A DNA stretch of 21,007 nt from NCBI RefSeq assembly GCF_049615385.1, contig NZ_JBMZFL010000027.1; one strand, given 5' to 3'. The stretch is from Aequoribacter sp049615385 (GTDB taxonomy: Bacteria > Pseudomonadota > Gammaproteobacteria > Pseudomonadales > Halieaceae). Made by a program: the position numbers and the translations under genes. The notes beneath the pieces are model-generated. The model saw only the letters and a program-made list of their open reading frames with translations. It made no database searches and was not told where the DNA came from. Positions 7,399 to 14,201 of the stretch are shown here, piece after piece. Within the stretch, counting starts at the first letter, position 1; each line of letters begins with the position of its first letter.

Positions 7399-8562
7399 TT
7401 AGCCCTTAGTTTTGAGCACACTGCGGTTTATTTCTTGGCTCTGAGTGGTGCCTGTAAGCGCCATAGATATCTCAATTTCAGCTTTAAACGTTCTTAAAAG
7501 ATCTGTAATGCCACGCTGACCTGCTGCGGCTAAGGCGTACACCCAAGAGCGCCCAATTAAGGTAAAGTCGGCCCCTAGAGCGTAGGCTTTAAAGACGTCT
7601 TGTCCGCTGCGGATGCCTCCGTCTAGAATGACGGTTGTGGTAGCACCGACCGCAGACTTGATGTCTGAAACCACGTTTATTGTGGCATCCACGCAATCCA
7701 GTTGTCGACCACCATGGTTTGATACAACGATCCCGTCAGCACCCACTTGAACCGCCTCTTTGGCGTCTTCCTCGGTCAAAATACCTTTAATAATGAGCTT
7801 GCCGGGCCAGATGTCGCGCAGCCACTCGATATCTTTCCATGTGACGGATGCATCGACTTGCTGAGTAATCCAGGCTTGAAAGTCGTCGGGGCGACTGGCG
7901 TTAGGTACGTATTCCTCCAGATTGCCAAAGGTGTGGGGTTTGCCACCTAGGCCTACTGACTTTATCCAGCTAGGTTTGCTGGCAAGGTTAAGAGCGGTGC
8001 GTAGGCGTCCCCGGAGAGAGGTCCCACCACTTAAACCATTGCGTTTATCTCGATAACGAGCACCCAAGACCGCTAGGTCTACCGTAAAAACTAGCGTTTC
8101 GACGCCGACATTTTGGGCGCGCTGTAGCATTTGTTGCACGGCCCCGCGGTCCCTCAGCATATATAACTGAAACCAGAAGGGTTTATCAGAGGCCTCGGCC
8201 ACTTCCTCGAGCGAGCATATGGCGACTGTGGATAGGGTAAATGGAATGTTCAGCGCATCGGCGGCAGCTTTAGCTTGAAGCTCACCTCGCGCGCCGAACA
8301 TGCCGCCCATGCCGATTGGCGCTAAACCTGTCGGCATAGAGTAGGGGCTCCCAAACAGTTCAACGCTCGCATCAACCGAAGAGACATCTTTTAATACCGT
8401 TTGTTTTAAGGTGATGTCTTGATAGGCCGACACGTTAGCGTTAAGCGTTGTCTCGGCATAGGAGCCGCCATCAAGATAATCAAACAGAAACCGGGGCAAC
8501 TTACGCTCTGCTATGCGACGGTAGTCTGCGGTTGAAGCGGGTACGAGATTTAACGAGCCCAC
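7399..8562 (-). CDS. lldD: FMN-dependent L-2-hydroxyacid (L-lactate) dehydrogenase, LldD type
   Basis: 387 residues beginning at GTG 8562, five bases after an AGGAGG whose first bases overlap the stop codon of the upstream gene (TAGGAGG). Strong resemblance to E. coli LldD (396 aa): FLFDYLDGGSYAE, GRQLD block VSNHGGRQLD with catalytic His283 and Arg286, FMN-phosphate segment LDGGIRSGQDV, Lys259 (IIKG), Tyr134 (FQLY) and Asp161. These enzymes oxidise L-lactate or related L-2-hydroxyacids, such as mandelate for MdlB, to 2-oxoacids and pass electrons to the respiratory quinone pool at the inner membrane. The central loop (about 175-215: GGTSLRGRLRTALNLASKP) is the membrane-association region in LldD/MdlB. 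Lying between a ThDP enzyme and a D-2-hydroxyacid dehydrogenase rather than lldP/lldR, it may act on a substrate other than lactate. Confidence 0.88.
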   Translation of the reverse strand: MGSLNLVPASTADYRRIAERKLPRFLFDYLDGGSYAETTLNANVSAYQDITLKQTVLKDVSSVDASVELFGSPYSMPTGLAPIGMGGMFGARGELQAKAAADALNIPFTLSTVAICSLEEVAEASDKPFWFQLYMLRDRGAVQQMLQRAQNVGVETLVFTVDLAVLGARYRDKRNGLSGGTSLRGRLRTALNLASKPSWIKSVGLGGKPHTFGNLEEYVPNASRPDDFQAWITQQVDASVTWKDIEWLRDIWPGKLIIKGILTEEDAKEAVQVGADGIVVSNHGGRQLDCVDATINVVSDIKSAVGATTTVILDGGIRSGQDVFKAYALGADFTLIGRSWVYALAAAGQRGITDLLRTFKAEIEISMALTGTTQSQEINRSVLKTKG

Positions 8563-8570
8563 GTAACCTC

Positions 8571-10115
8571 CTAAAGAATAATTTCAATCAAGCGTGGACC
8601 ACGCTCGGCCATCGCTGCAGCAAATGCGTCGTCCAACGCTTGCACTTGGGTGACCTTCTGCGCCTTGATGCCCATGCCATGAGCAATATCAGTCCACTGA
8701 ATCGTTGGGTTGCTTAAATCTAAGAGTGATAAAGCCGTTGGGCCTGGATGTTCCACACCCACGCGCTGGAGTTCAATGTTGAGAATCGCGTACGAACTGT
8801 TGTTCAAAAGTAGCACAGTGATATCGAGATTTTCGCGCGCCATGGTCCACAATGCTTGCACGGTATACATGGCTGAGCCGTCGGCCTGAAGGGCAATCAC
8901 TTTGCGGTCAGTGCAAGCCAGAGCTGCGCCAATAGATAGAGGAAGACCTTGGCCAATGGAGCCGCCGGTCAAGGCCAGCCAATCGTGTTTGGCGGCACCT
9001 ACTGTCATGGCGTAAACAAATAAACTATTGGTCGCTCCCTCATCGGAGACAATGGTGCCCTCGGGCATGCGATTCGCCATGATTTTTCCCAGTTCGAGTG
9101 CATTCGCGGGACCCTGCTCAAGTTCGAAGGTGGTGCGCTCTTGGAACTTTGTGGGCTCTGCAGCACAACCAAGTTGGTCAGCAAGTCGATTCAAAGCATC
9201 AAGAGCATCGGTATTGACGTCTGCGAGTTGTACTAAGTTGGCGCCTTCGGGTGATAACCAACTGGGTTTTTCGGGATACGCAAAAAACGAGACGGGCGGC
9301 TTGGTGCCAATAAATACGATGTTTTCCAGATCTTTGATGAAGTCCTGTGCTTGTTCACCAAAGTAGGGTAGACGCTCCACCGCGACGCGGCCTTCGCCGC
9401 GTTCATGGCGTGCGTAGAAGGTTTCGGTGATGATTCTCGCGCCCGTCCCTTCGGCGATACGGCCAGCCTGCACTAATGCGTCTTCTCTTAATCCTCGGCC
9501 CCCCAACATAATGGCTTTACCACCAGTCGCAGATAACGCCTCAGTCGCCTGCGCAACAAGCTCATCGCTCGCCTTGGGTGATTGCGCGAGCGTTGGAATG
9601 TTTGGTGTCACCTTGCTTTCTTCCCATGCGTGGTTCGCGGGAGCAATAAATGAGCACACTTTACCCGGATATTCTTGTGATCTAGCCCACCCTTCTAATC
9701 CGGTTGCGGCCAAATCATCCGCTGATGATGAAACGCCTATCCATGCAGAAACGGGGTTTGCAAAACCTTCGATATCGGCTGTAAGCGGGGCATCGTACTG
9801 CAAATGATAGGTAGCGTGGTCACCAATCATGTTAAGCACTGGTGAGTGCGCTCGCCGAGCGTTGTGCAGGTTTGAGCTGGCATTGGCGAAGCCGGGCCCT
9901 AAATGCAGCAGAGTCAATGCGGGTTTATCGGCCATGCGACCATAGCCATCAGCTGCGCCGGATACAACACCTTCATATAGGCACAACACGGCTCGTATGC
10001 GAGGCTGCTGGTCTATGGCGGCAACCAGCTGCATTTCAGAGGTGCCCGGATTGGCGAAGCAAAGCTCCACACCAGCGTCCGCCAGCGAGTTGATTAATGA
10101 TTCTGCACCATTCAT
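8571..10115 (-). CDS. Thiamine-diphosphate enzyme, acetolactate synthase large-subunit-like
   Basis: 514 residues; ATG at 10115 with AAGGA about eight bases upstream. Three-domain ThDP fold: N-terminal PYR domain with conserved Glu48 (LYEGVVSGAADGYGR) and His71 (LLHLGPG), central domain, C-terminal PP domain with the ThDP/Mg motif ADGSAMYTV starting at 411 and ending LLLNN (about 439); the usual GDGS is ADGS here. It belongs to the COG0028-type group annotated as acetolactate synthase large subunit, but no small subunit gene is present and it lacks the ilvBGI context. First gene of the operon with LldD-type and D-2-hydroxyacid dehydrogenases, an arrangement loosely like mdlB-mdlC of mandelate catabolism. 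The second catalytic His of benzoylformate decarboxylase (His281 there) seems replaced (FFAYPEK). Decarboxylation or carboligation of a 2-oxoacid is likely; the substrate is unknown. Confidence 0.82.
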   Translation of the reverse strand: MNGAESLINSLADAGVELCFANPGTSEMQLVAAIDQQPRIRAVLCLYEGVVSGAADGYGRMADKPALTLLHLGPGFANASSNLHNARRAHSPVLNMIGDHATYHLQYDAPLTADIEGFANPVSAWIGVSSSADDLAATGLEGWARSQEYPGKVCSFIAPANHAWEESKVTPNIPTLAQSPKASDELVAQATEALSATGGKAIMLGGRGLREDALVQAGRIAEGTGARIITETFYARHERGEGRVAVERLPYFGEQAQDFIKDLENIVFIGTKPPVSFFAYPEKPSWLSPEGANLVQLADVNTDALDALNRLADQLGCAAEPTKFQERTTFELEQGPANALELGKIMANRMPEGTIVSDEGATNSLFVYAMTVGAAKHDWLALTGGSIGQGLPLSIGAALACTDRKVIALQADGSAMYTVQALWTMARENLDITVLLLNNSSYAILNIELQRVGVEHPGPTALSLLDLSNPTIQWTDIAHGMGIKAQKVTQVQALDDAFAAAMAERGPRLIEIIL

Positions 10116-10159
10116 GACCGATATCCTTATGTCCTTATAAAACGTCCACTCTACTGTAT

Positions 10160-10187
10160 TGCATAGTCAATTGCACAAACTGTCGAA
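10160..10187 (-). promoter_or_regulatory. Candidate promoter of the ThDP/lldD/D-hydroxyacid operon
   Basis: On the minus strand TTCGAC (10187-10182) and TATGCA (10165-10160) are separated by 16 bp, 45 bp upstream of the operon's ATG. It is the best-spaced sigma70-like pair I found in the 143-bp divergent gap, but matches are partial. The same stretch carries two ATTGCA copies that could be an operator. Weak evidence. Confidence 0.25.
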
Positions 10188-10258
10188 TACACCACATTTA
10201 CGACCTCGGGAGATCTTGGTAGTGTGAAAATCGTTCCCTAACAATAACAGGAATCTTT

Positions 10259-11851
10259 GTGATCAAGCGTCGATCAATATTGAAGAGTCTGGGGCTCTCA
10301 GTTGCTGCGAGCCCCCTAATGCAGGCCACTCGATCGCGATCTGAGAGTGATGTGTTCAGTCATATTTTGTGTACCTGCAGTGACTCACAGATTTCAGTAA
10401 CATTGTCCACCCAGGCGTCAATGCAAACTCCCACTTTGCGATGTGGAGATCACCTGTCTTCTGGCGCGATGGTCGATTCTGAAGGTAAACACTGGCAGTT
10501 TGCCATTAATGGGTTGCGCGCTGATACAGAGTATTCGCTGCAAGTTCGTGACGCTGGGAGTGACGTCGGTGCATCTTGGCCCTTGCGGACATTTCCGAGT
10601 CCTGATTCGATACCAGAAAAATTCAAGCTGTTAAGTTACACCTGTGCGGGCGGTGGCGACGGTTTTGGGTTCATGGGGAAGCAATACTTTAAACCTTTAG
10701 ACTTTAAACGACGTCTGTTGGCATCAGCGCTGGCCGAAAAACCCGATGCAGCTCTCGCTATAGGTGATCATGTGTATTGGGACTTGCGGGGGCAAGGCAT
10801 ACCTCAAATTGGTCGCAAGAAACCTCCCCTAAAATGGGTTCTGGGACATTATCTTCGGTGGAAATTCGGGGAGTTTGATCGGTCTGCGGCGATGATAGGT
10901 ACGGGCAACGAATCCGTACTCAAGGCGATTGGACAAGAGCAGATCGCGGCCTTGTACGGCACGGATTTTAAGTCGGTACCTGTGTTTTTTATTGGCGATG
11001 ATCACGACTATTTTGAAAATGATGATGCTGAAAAAGATTTGGTCACTTTTCCTGCCGATGCCTTCTCTAAACGCGCGTCCAAAGCTATGGCGGATTTGTA
11101 TTATCCCGCTTTACTGGATCGCCCTAAAGGCGGTAACGGTCGGCTGGCAGGTCGGCTGCGCTACGGGAAATTGTTTGAAGGTTTTTTGCTCGATTGCGCT
11201 GGTGGGCTGACACTCGGAGACAATGCGCGATTGGTGCCTGAGGACATTGAGGCTTGGGCTCGAGAGGCTTGCGTTGGATCTAGTGCGACACATTTTGCAT
11301 TTATTCCTTCGCATCCATTGGGTTATACCGCAGGTAAATGGCGAGAGTGGTATCCTGATGTGGTAGCGGAAGAAGGTGAAGATACGGTTTCTAACGAATT
11401 AATGGGTGAAACCAAGGGCACTTTGGGTGTGAATGCCGATAAATATCTCTGGCAGAAAGGTTGGTGGAATCAGCATCAGCGTATCCTAGCGGCGCTGGCC
11501 AACAGACCGGGTTCGCGTTTTATGATCTCGGGTGATATTCATGCGTTGGCCGCTGAGCGCATTGTGCGCAGCGGTGACCTTGATCTTTCTGACCGACCCG
11601 TTACCTCACTTTTGTCGGGACCCGTGAGCAGTTCGGATGGGACTTGGCCATCCGCGGCTCGGGGCGTACAAGCTGCAGTTCCCGCTTGGCTCAAGGCAGA
11701 GACTCTAGTGCCGGTCACGGAGGTAAATAGTTATACCATTATCGAGATAACAAAGGACTCGGTGGGTATGCATTTGCGAGACTGCGGTGGATACGATCGC
11801 AGCTTAAATGAAACGGGTGAGGTCTTACGCAGTACCACCATTAATGTATAG
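10259..11851 (+). CDS. PhoD-like metallophosphatase, Tat-exported
   Basis: 530 residues from GTG 10259 with CAGGA upstream. The N-terminus KRRSILKSLGLSVAASPLMQA is a twin-arginine signal (RRSILK), cleaved probably near residue 23, so the enzyme is exported folded with its metals. Then a Fn3/PhoD N-terminal beta domain (about 30-112) and a metallophosphatase core (about 120-480) with GDHVYWD (169-175), GDDHD (246-250) and SGDIHA (424-429), the metal-ligand motifs of PhoD-type phosphatases. PhoD enzymes hydrolyse phosphomono- or diesters in the periplasm using Fe/Ca. The cysteine iron ligand typical of B. subtilis PhoD is not obvious, apart from the SYTCAGG at 126-132, which could serve. Diverges from the hydroxyacid operon; converges on selU with only five bases between stops. 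A phosphate-scavenging role is likely but no Pho box was found. Confidence 0.8.
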   Translation: MIKRRSILKSLGLSVAASPLMQATRSRSESDVFSHILCTCSDSQISVTLSTQASMQTPTLRCGDHLSSGAMVDSEGKHWQFAINGLRADTEYSLQVRDAGSDVGASWPLRTFPSPDSIPEKFKLLSYTCAGGGDGFGFMGKQYFKPLDFKRRLLASALAEKPDAALAIGDHVYWDLRGQGIPQIGRKKPPLKWVLGHYLRWKFGEFDRSAAMIGTGNESVLKAIGQEQIAALYGTDFKSVPVFFIGDDHDYFENDDAEKDLVTFPADAFSKRASKAMADLYYPALLDRPKGGNGRLAGRLRYGKLFEGFLLDCAGGLTLGDNARLVPEDIEAWAREACVGSSATHFAFIPSHPLGYTAGKWREWYPDVVAEEGEDTVSNELMGETKGTLGVNADKYLWQKGWWNQHQRILAALANRPGSRFMISGDIHALAAERIVRSGDLDLSDRPVTSLLSGPVSSSDGTWPSAARGVQAAVPAWLKAETLVPVTEVNSYTIIEITKDSVGMHLRDCGGYDRSLNETGEVLRSTTINV

Positions 11852-11852
11852 G

Positions 11853-11875
11853 GCGCTTAGTGCATACCTAAGCGC
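11853..11875. terminator. Shared hairpin at the convergent phoD-like/selU ends
   Basis: GCGCTTAG at 11853-11860 and CTAAGCGC at 11868-11875 form a perfect 8-bp stem with a 7-base loop. It starts two bases after the phosphatase stop and contains the selU stop codon and last codons. Neither side has a T-tract, so it may work as a bidirectional transcript-end stabiliser more than as a strong intrinsic terminator. Confidence 0.5.
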
Positions 11876-12960
11876 TGAGCCAGCGTGTTTCGGTCACCAG
11901 ATAGCGCAACACGATTGTCACGTTTGCTAAGCTGATAATCGTACATCGGGTCATAGTAGTCGGTTAGCAAAAAGCGTATCCATTGTTTGTGTGCTTCTGG
12001 GTTGCCTTGTCGATGTTGGTCTAATGCCTGGGCCATGAGCCCGTTAAGTTCTGCGTAACGCACTCCTCCTAGGCGCTTGCGGATGGAATAAGCTGAGCGC
12101 TCCAATGATTCCGCGAAGGCCGTAAATGCCAATTCATGTTCTTGTAATTGGACTTCCCATTCTTCTAGATTGCTCAGGATATAAGCGTGGTAAGAATGAT
12201 CGACTCGCTCGTCAAGTGGGGCTTCTAAGACCCACAGTGGGGCTTGTTGCATCTGTTTCAACAAAGGTGCAGGGATGGCGCAGCGGCCAATCAACTGGCT
12301 TTCGTCTTCTAAAACTAAGGTTTTGCGATTGCTTGCCTCGTGTTTCAGTAAAGCAATAGCTAATGCGGTCTCGAAGCTAATTTGAGTCGGCTGAGGACTG
12401 GGGCGGCGTCCGAAGGCGCTGCCCCGATGGTGCGCTAAACCCTCTAAATCGACCGAGCCTAAAGGCGAGTGGTTTGGCATTTGATTTAGCAATACGGTTT
12501 TAGCAACGCCCGTTCGCCCCGCAATAACGATAATGTTTTGAGTCTCGGAGATCCTAACAAGCTCGTTTATCAACCAGGTTCGCATTGCCTTGTAACCACC
12601 CACCACCAAGGGGTAATCAATGCCGTTTTCGAACAACCACTGTTGGGTAATGTGCGAACGCATGCCGCCCCGAAAGCAAAACAAGGCGCCGTCTGGATTT
12701 GCATGCGCAAAGTCCCCCCAAGCGCTAATGCGTTCATCTTTGACGGACCCGCTCACCAGCTTGTGTCCCAGGGTGAGGGCCGCTTCTTGGCCCTTCTGCT
12801 TGTATTCTGTGCCAACGGCCGCGCGTTCATCGTCCGTCATTAGGGGTAAACTGACCGCCGAGGGAAATGATCCTTTGTTGAATTCAATCGGAGCACGCGT
12901 GTCAATTAAAGGCGTATCATTTAAAAATACGTCCCTAAAGTTGGTGATTTGGAGGGGCAT
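11857..12960 (-). CDS. selU: tRNA 2-selenouridine synthase
   Basis: 367 residues, near the E. coli SelU/YbbB length. An N-terminal rhodanese domain (about 1-130) carries the catalytic loop FCFRGGMRS with Cys95, followed by a P-loop domain with Walker A GRTGVAKT (148-155). SelU (MnmH) replaces sulfur of 5-methylaminomethyl-2-thiouridine by selenium at the wobble position of tRNA-Lys, -Glu and -Gln, through a geranylated intermediate, using selenophosphate. The ATG overlaps the stop of selD (TAATG, one shared base), so it is translationally coupled to the enzyme supplying its selenium donor. Both key residues are intact and no other selenium gene (selA/selB/selC) lies in the window. Confidence 0.93.
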   Translation of the reverse strand: MPLQITNFRDVFLNDTPLIDTRAPIEFNKGSFPSAVSLPLMTDDERAAVGTEYKQKGQEAALTLGHKLVSGSVKDERISAWGDFAHANPDGALFCFRGGMRSHITQQWLFENGIDYPLVVGGYKAMRTWLINELVRISETQNIIVIAGRTGVAKTVLLNQMPNHSPLGSVDLEGLAHHRGSAFGRRPSPQPTQISFETALAIALLKHEASNRKTLVLEDESQLIGRCAIPAPLLKQMQQAPLWVLEAPLDERVDHSYHAYILSNLEEWEVQLQEHELAFTAFAESLERSAYSIRKRLGGVRYAELNGLMAQALDQHRQGNPEAHKQWIRFLLTDYYDPMYDYQLSKRDNRVALSGDRNTLAQRLGMH

Positions 12961-14012
12961 TAGCGTACCAAAATCCGAGGTGCATCGGCCGTTGAGGCCA
13001 TCATTTTGCCAAAGTGTCTGTGGGGCAAGCCATGTTGCTGCAATAAATCTTCAAGCTCAGCGCCGTATTCGGGGGCTGCGCTAATTAAAATGCCGCCGCT
13101 GGTTTGGGGGTCAAACACAATGGCATCTTGTTCAGGTGCGGATGTGATTATCTGATCGCCGCAGGCCTGCCTGTTTCTGTGCGTGCCGCCCGGTAGGCAG
13201 TTTTCTTGGATGTAATGACGAACGTTGGGAAGCAGAGGTAGGTTATTGTAGTCTACCTCAGCGCGTAGGCCAGCTGCCTGGCAAAGCTCCAATAGGTGGC
13301 CGCCTAAGCCGAAACCCGTGACGTCTGTCATTGCGCGAATATAGGGAAGTTTAGATAGTTTCGCGCCAATGCGATTAAGCTGGCACATGGTTTCGGTCGC
13401 GCGGTGGGTATCTTCGGCAAGTAGGGCCCCCTTTTTTTCTGCTGTTGTCAGTAAGCCAATACCTAGGGGTTTGGTAAGATAGAGTAGGTCTCCGGCTTGG
13501 GCTTGTGCATTTGTTTTTAAATCCGCTATTGGCACGATGCCAGTGACCGCCAGTCCAAAAATGGGTTCGGGAGCGTCGATACTGTGGCCGCCCGCAAGCG
13601 GTATCCCAGCGTCACTGCACACTTTGCGGCCACCTGCGATCACATCGGCGGCGAGTTCGGGCGGGAGCTTGTCCAACGGCCACCCTAAAATTGCAATGGC
13701 CATTAGCGGCGTACCGCCCATCGCGTAGATGTCGCTCATTGCGTTGGTTGCGGCAATGCGCCCGAAATCAAAAGCGTCATCGACAATTGGCATAAAAAAA
13801 TCGGTAGTGCTGAGTATCGCCTGCCCATTGCCAATGTCCATGGCGGCAGCATCATCTTTGTGGTCGTTCCCGACTAATAAGTTAGGGTGGCTGATGCCCG
13901 CGCTGCGTTCGCTGCTTGCTTTTAATATTTTATCGAGTACGTCTGGAGCAATTTTGCAGCCGCATCCTGCCCCGTGGCTGTACTGCGTGAGTCTGATTTT
14001 TTCTTTATCCAC
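12960..14012 (-). CDS. selD: Selenide, water dikinase (selenophosphate synthetase)
   Basis: 350 residues from GTG 14012, chosen because AAGGA sits seven bases upstream, a plausible promoter lies immediately beyond, and the N-terminus VDKEKIRLTQYSHGAGCGCK lines up with E. coli SelD (347 aa). The frame is open back to 14114, but that extension has no family resemblance. The reaction is ATP + selenide + water to selenophosphate + AMP + phosphate. The active-site GAGCGCK has Cys17, Cys19 and Lys20; Cys17 is an ordinary cysteine, not selenocysteine. Other family blocks: ILSTTDFFMPIVDDAFDFG, MAIAILGWP, AGGHSIDAPEPIFGLAV and FDPQTSGGIL. Co-transcribed with selU, so tRNA selenation is the demonstrable use of the product here. 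Confidence 0.95.
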   Translation of the reverse strand: MDKEKIRLTQYSHGAGCGCKIAPDVLDKILKASSERSAGISHPNLLVGNDHKDDAAAMDIGNGQAILSTTDFFMPIVDDAFDFGRIAATNAMSDIYAMGGTPLMAIAILGWPLDKLPPELAADVIAGGRKVCSDAGIPLAGGHSIDAPEPIFGLAVTGIVPIADLKTNAQAQAGDLLYLTKPLGIGLLTTAEKKGALLAEDTHRATETMCQLNRIGAKLSKLPYIRAMTDVTGFGLGGHLLELCQAAGLRAEVDYNNLPLLPNVRHYIQENCLPGGTHRNRQACGDQIITSAPEQDAIVFDPQTSGGILISAAPEYGAELEDLLQQHGLPHRHFGKMMASTADAPRILVR

Positions 14013-14039
14013 GTTGCGTTCCTTGCGGCAATTCACCTC

Positions 14040-14067
14040 ATCATACCGCGATCTTGATATCGGTAAA
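14040..14067 (-). promoter_or_regulatory. Candidate selD-selU promoter
   Basis: Minus strand: TTTACC (14067-14062), 16-bp spacer, TATGAT (14045-14040). This predicts a transcript start near 14033 and a short leader of about 20 bases that includes the AAGGA ribosome site before the GTG at 14012. It supports that start over the longer frame. Confidence 0.45.
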
Positions 14068-14113
14068 GGGGTTGAAGAAATGTGACTGTTTTGTATGGAA
14101 TGTGCGGTAAGCA

Positions 14114-14142
14114 TTTAGACTAAAACCGTGATAGTCTATGTT
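14114..14142 (+). promoter_or_regulatory. Candidate promoter and palindromic operator of the giant lipoprotein gene
   Basis: TTTAGA (14114-14119), 17-bp spacer and TATGTT (14137-14142) form a partial sigma70 pair about 60 bp before the lipoprotein ATG. The spacer region holds a perfect 7-bp inverted repeat, TAGACTA (14116-14122) and TAGTCTA (14132-14138), overlapping both boxes, which is where a repressor site would be placed. No regulator is recognised. Confidence 0.3.
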
Positions 14143-14201
14143 AACTTGACAGTAAAACTAGGCGGCAAAGCACCGCTTGTGGCGTGATAAGGGATCCCAA
14201 C

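Noticed and set aside
10179..10197. Possible Pho box (CTGTCGA) upstream of the phosphatase
   Set aside because: The second half-site 11 bp on matches CTGTCAT at only about three of seven positions; not enough to claim phosphate control.
4163..11851. PsiE and the PhoD-like enzyme as one phosphate-starvation island
   Set aside because: They are 5.6 kb apart, separated by unrelated catabolic genes, and neither has a recognisable Pho box.
13729..14085. Plus-strand open frame opposite selD
   Set aside because: selD on the other strand is unmistakable and complete; the frame is its shadow.
14146..14151. Perfect TTGACA upstream of the lipoprotein gene
   Set aside because: No -10-like hexamer lies 16-18 bp downstream (the region is GC-rich), so I prefer the weaker but well-spaced pair at 14114/14137.
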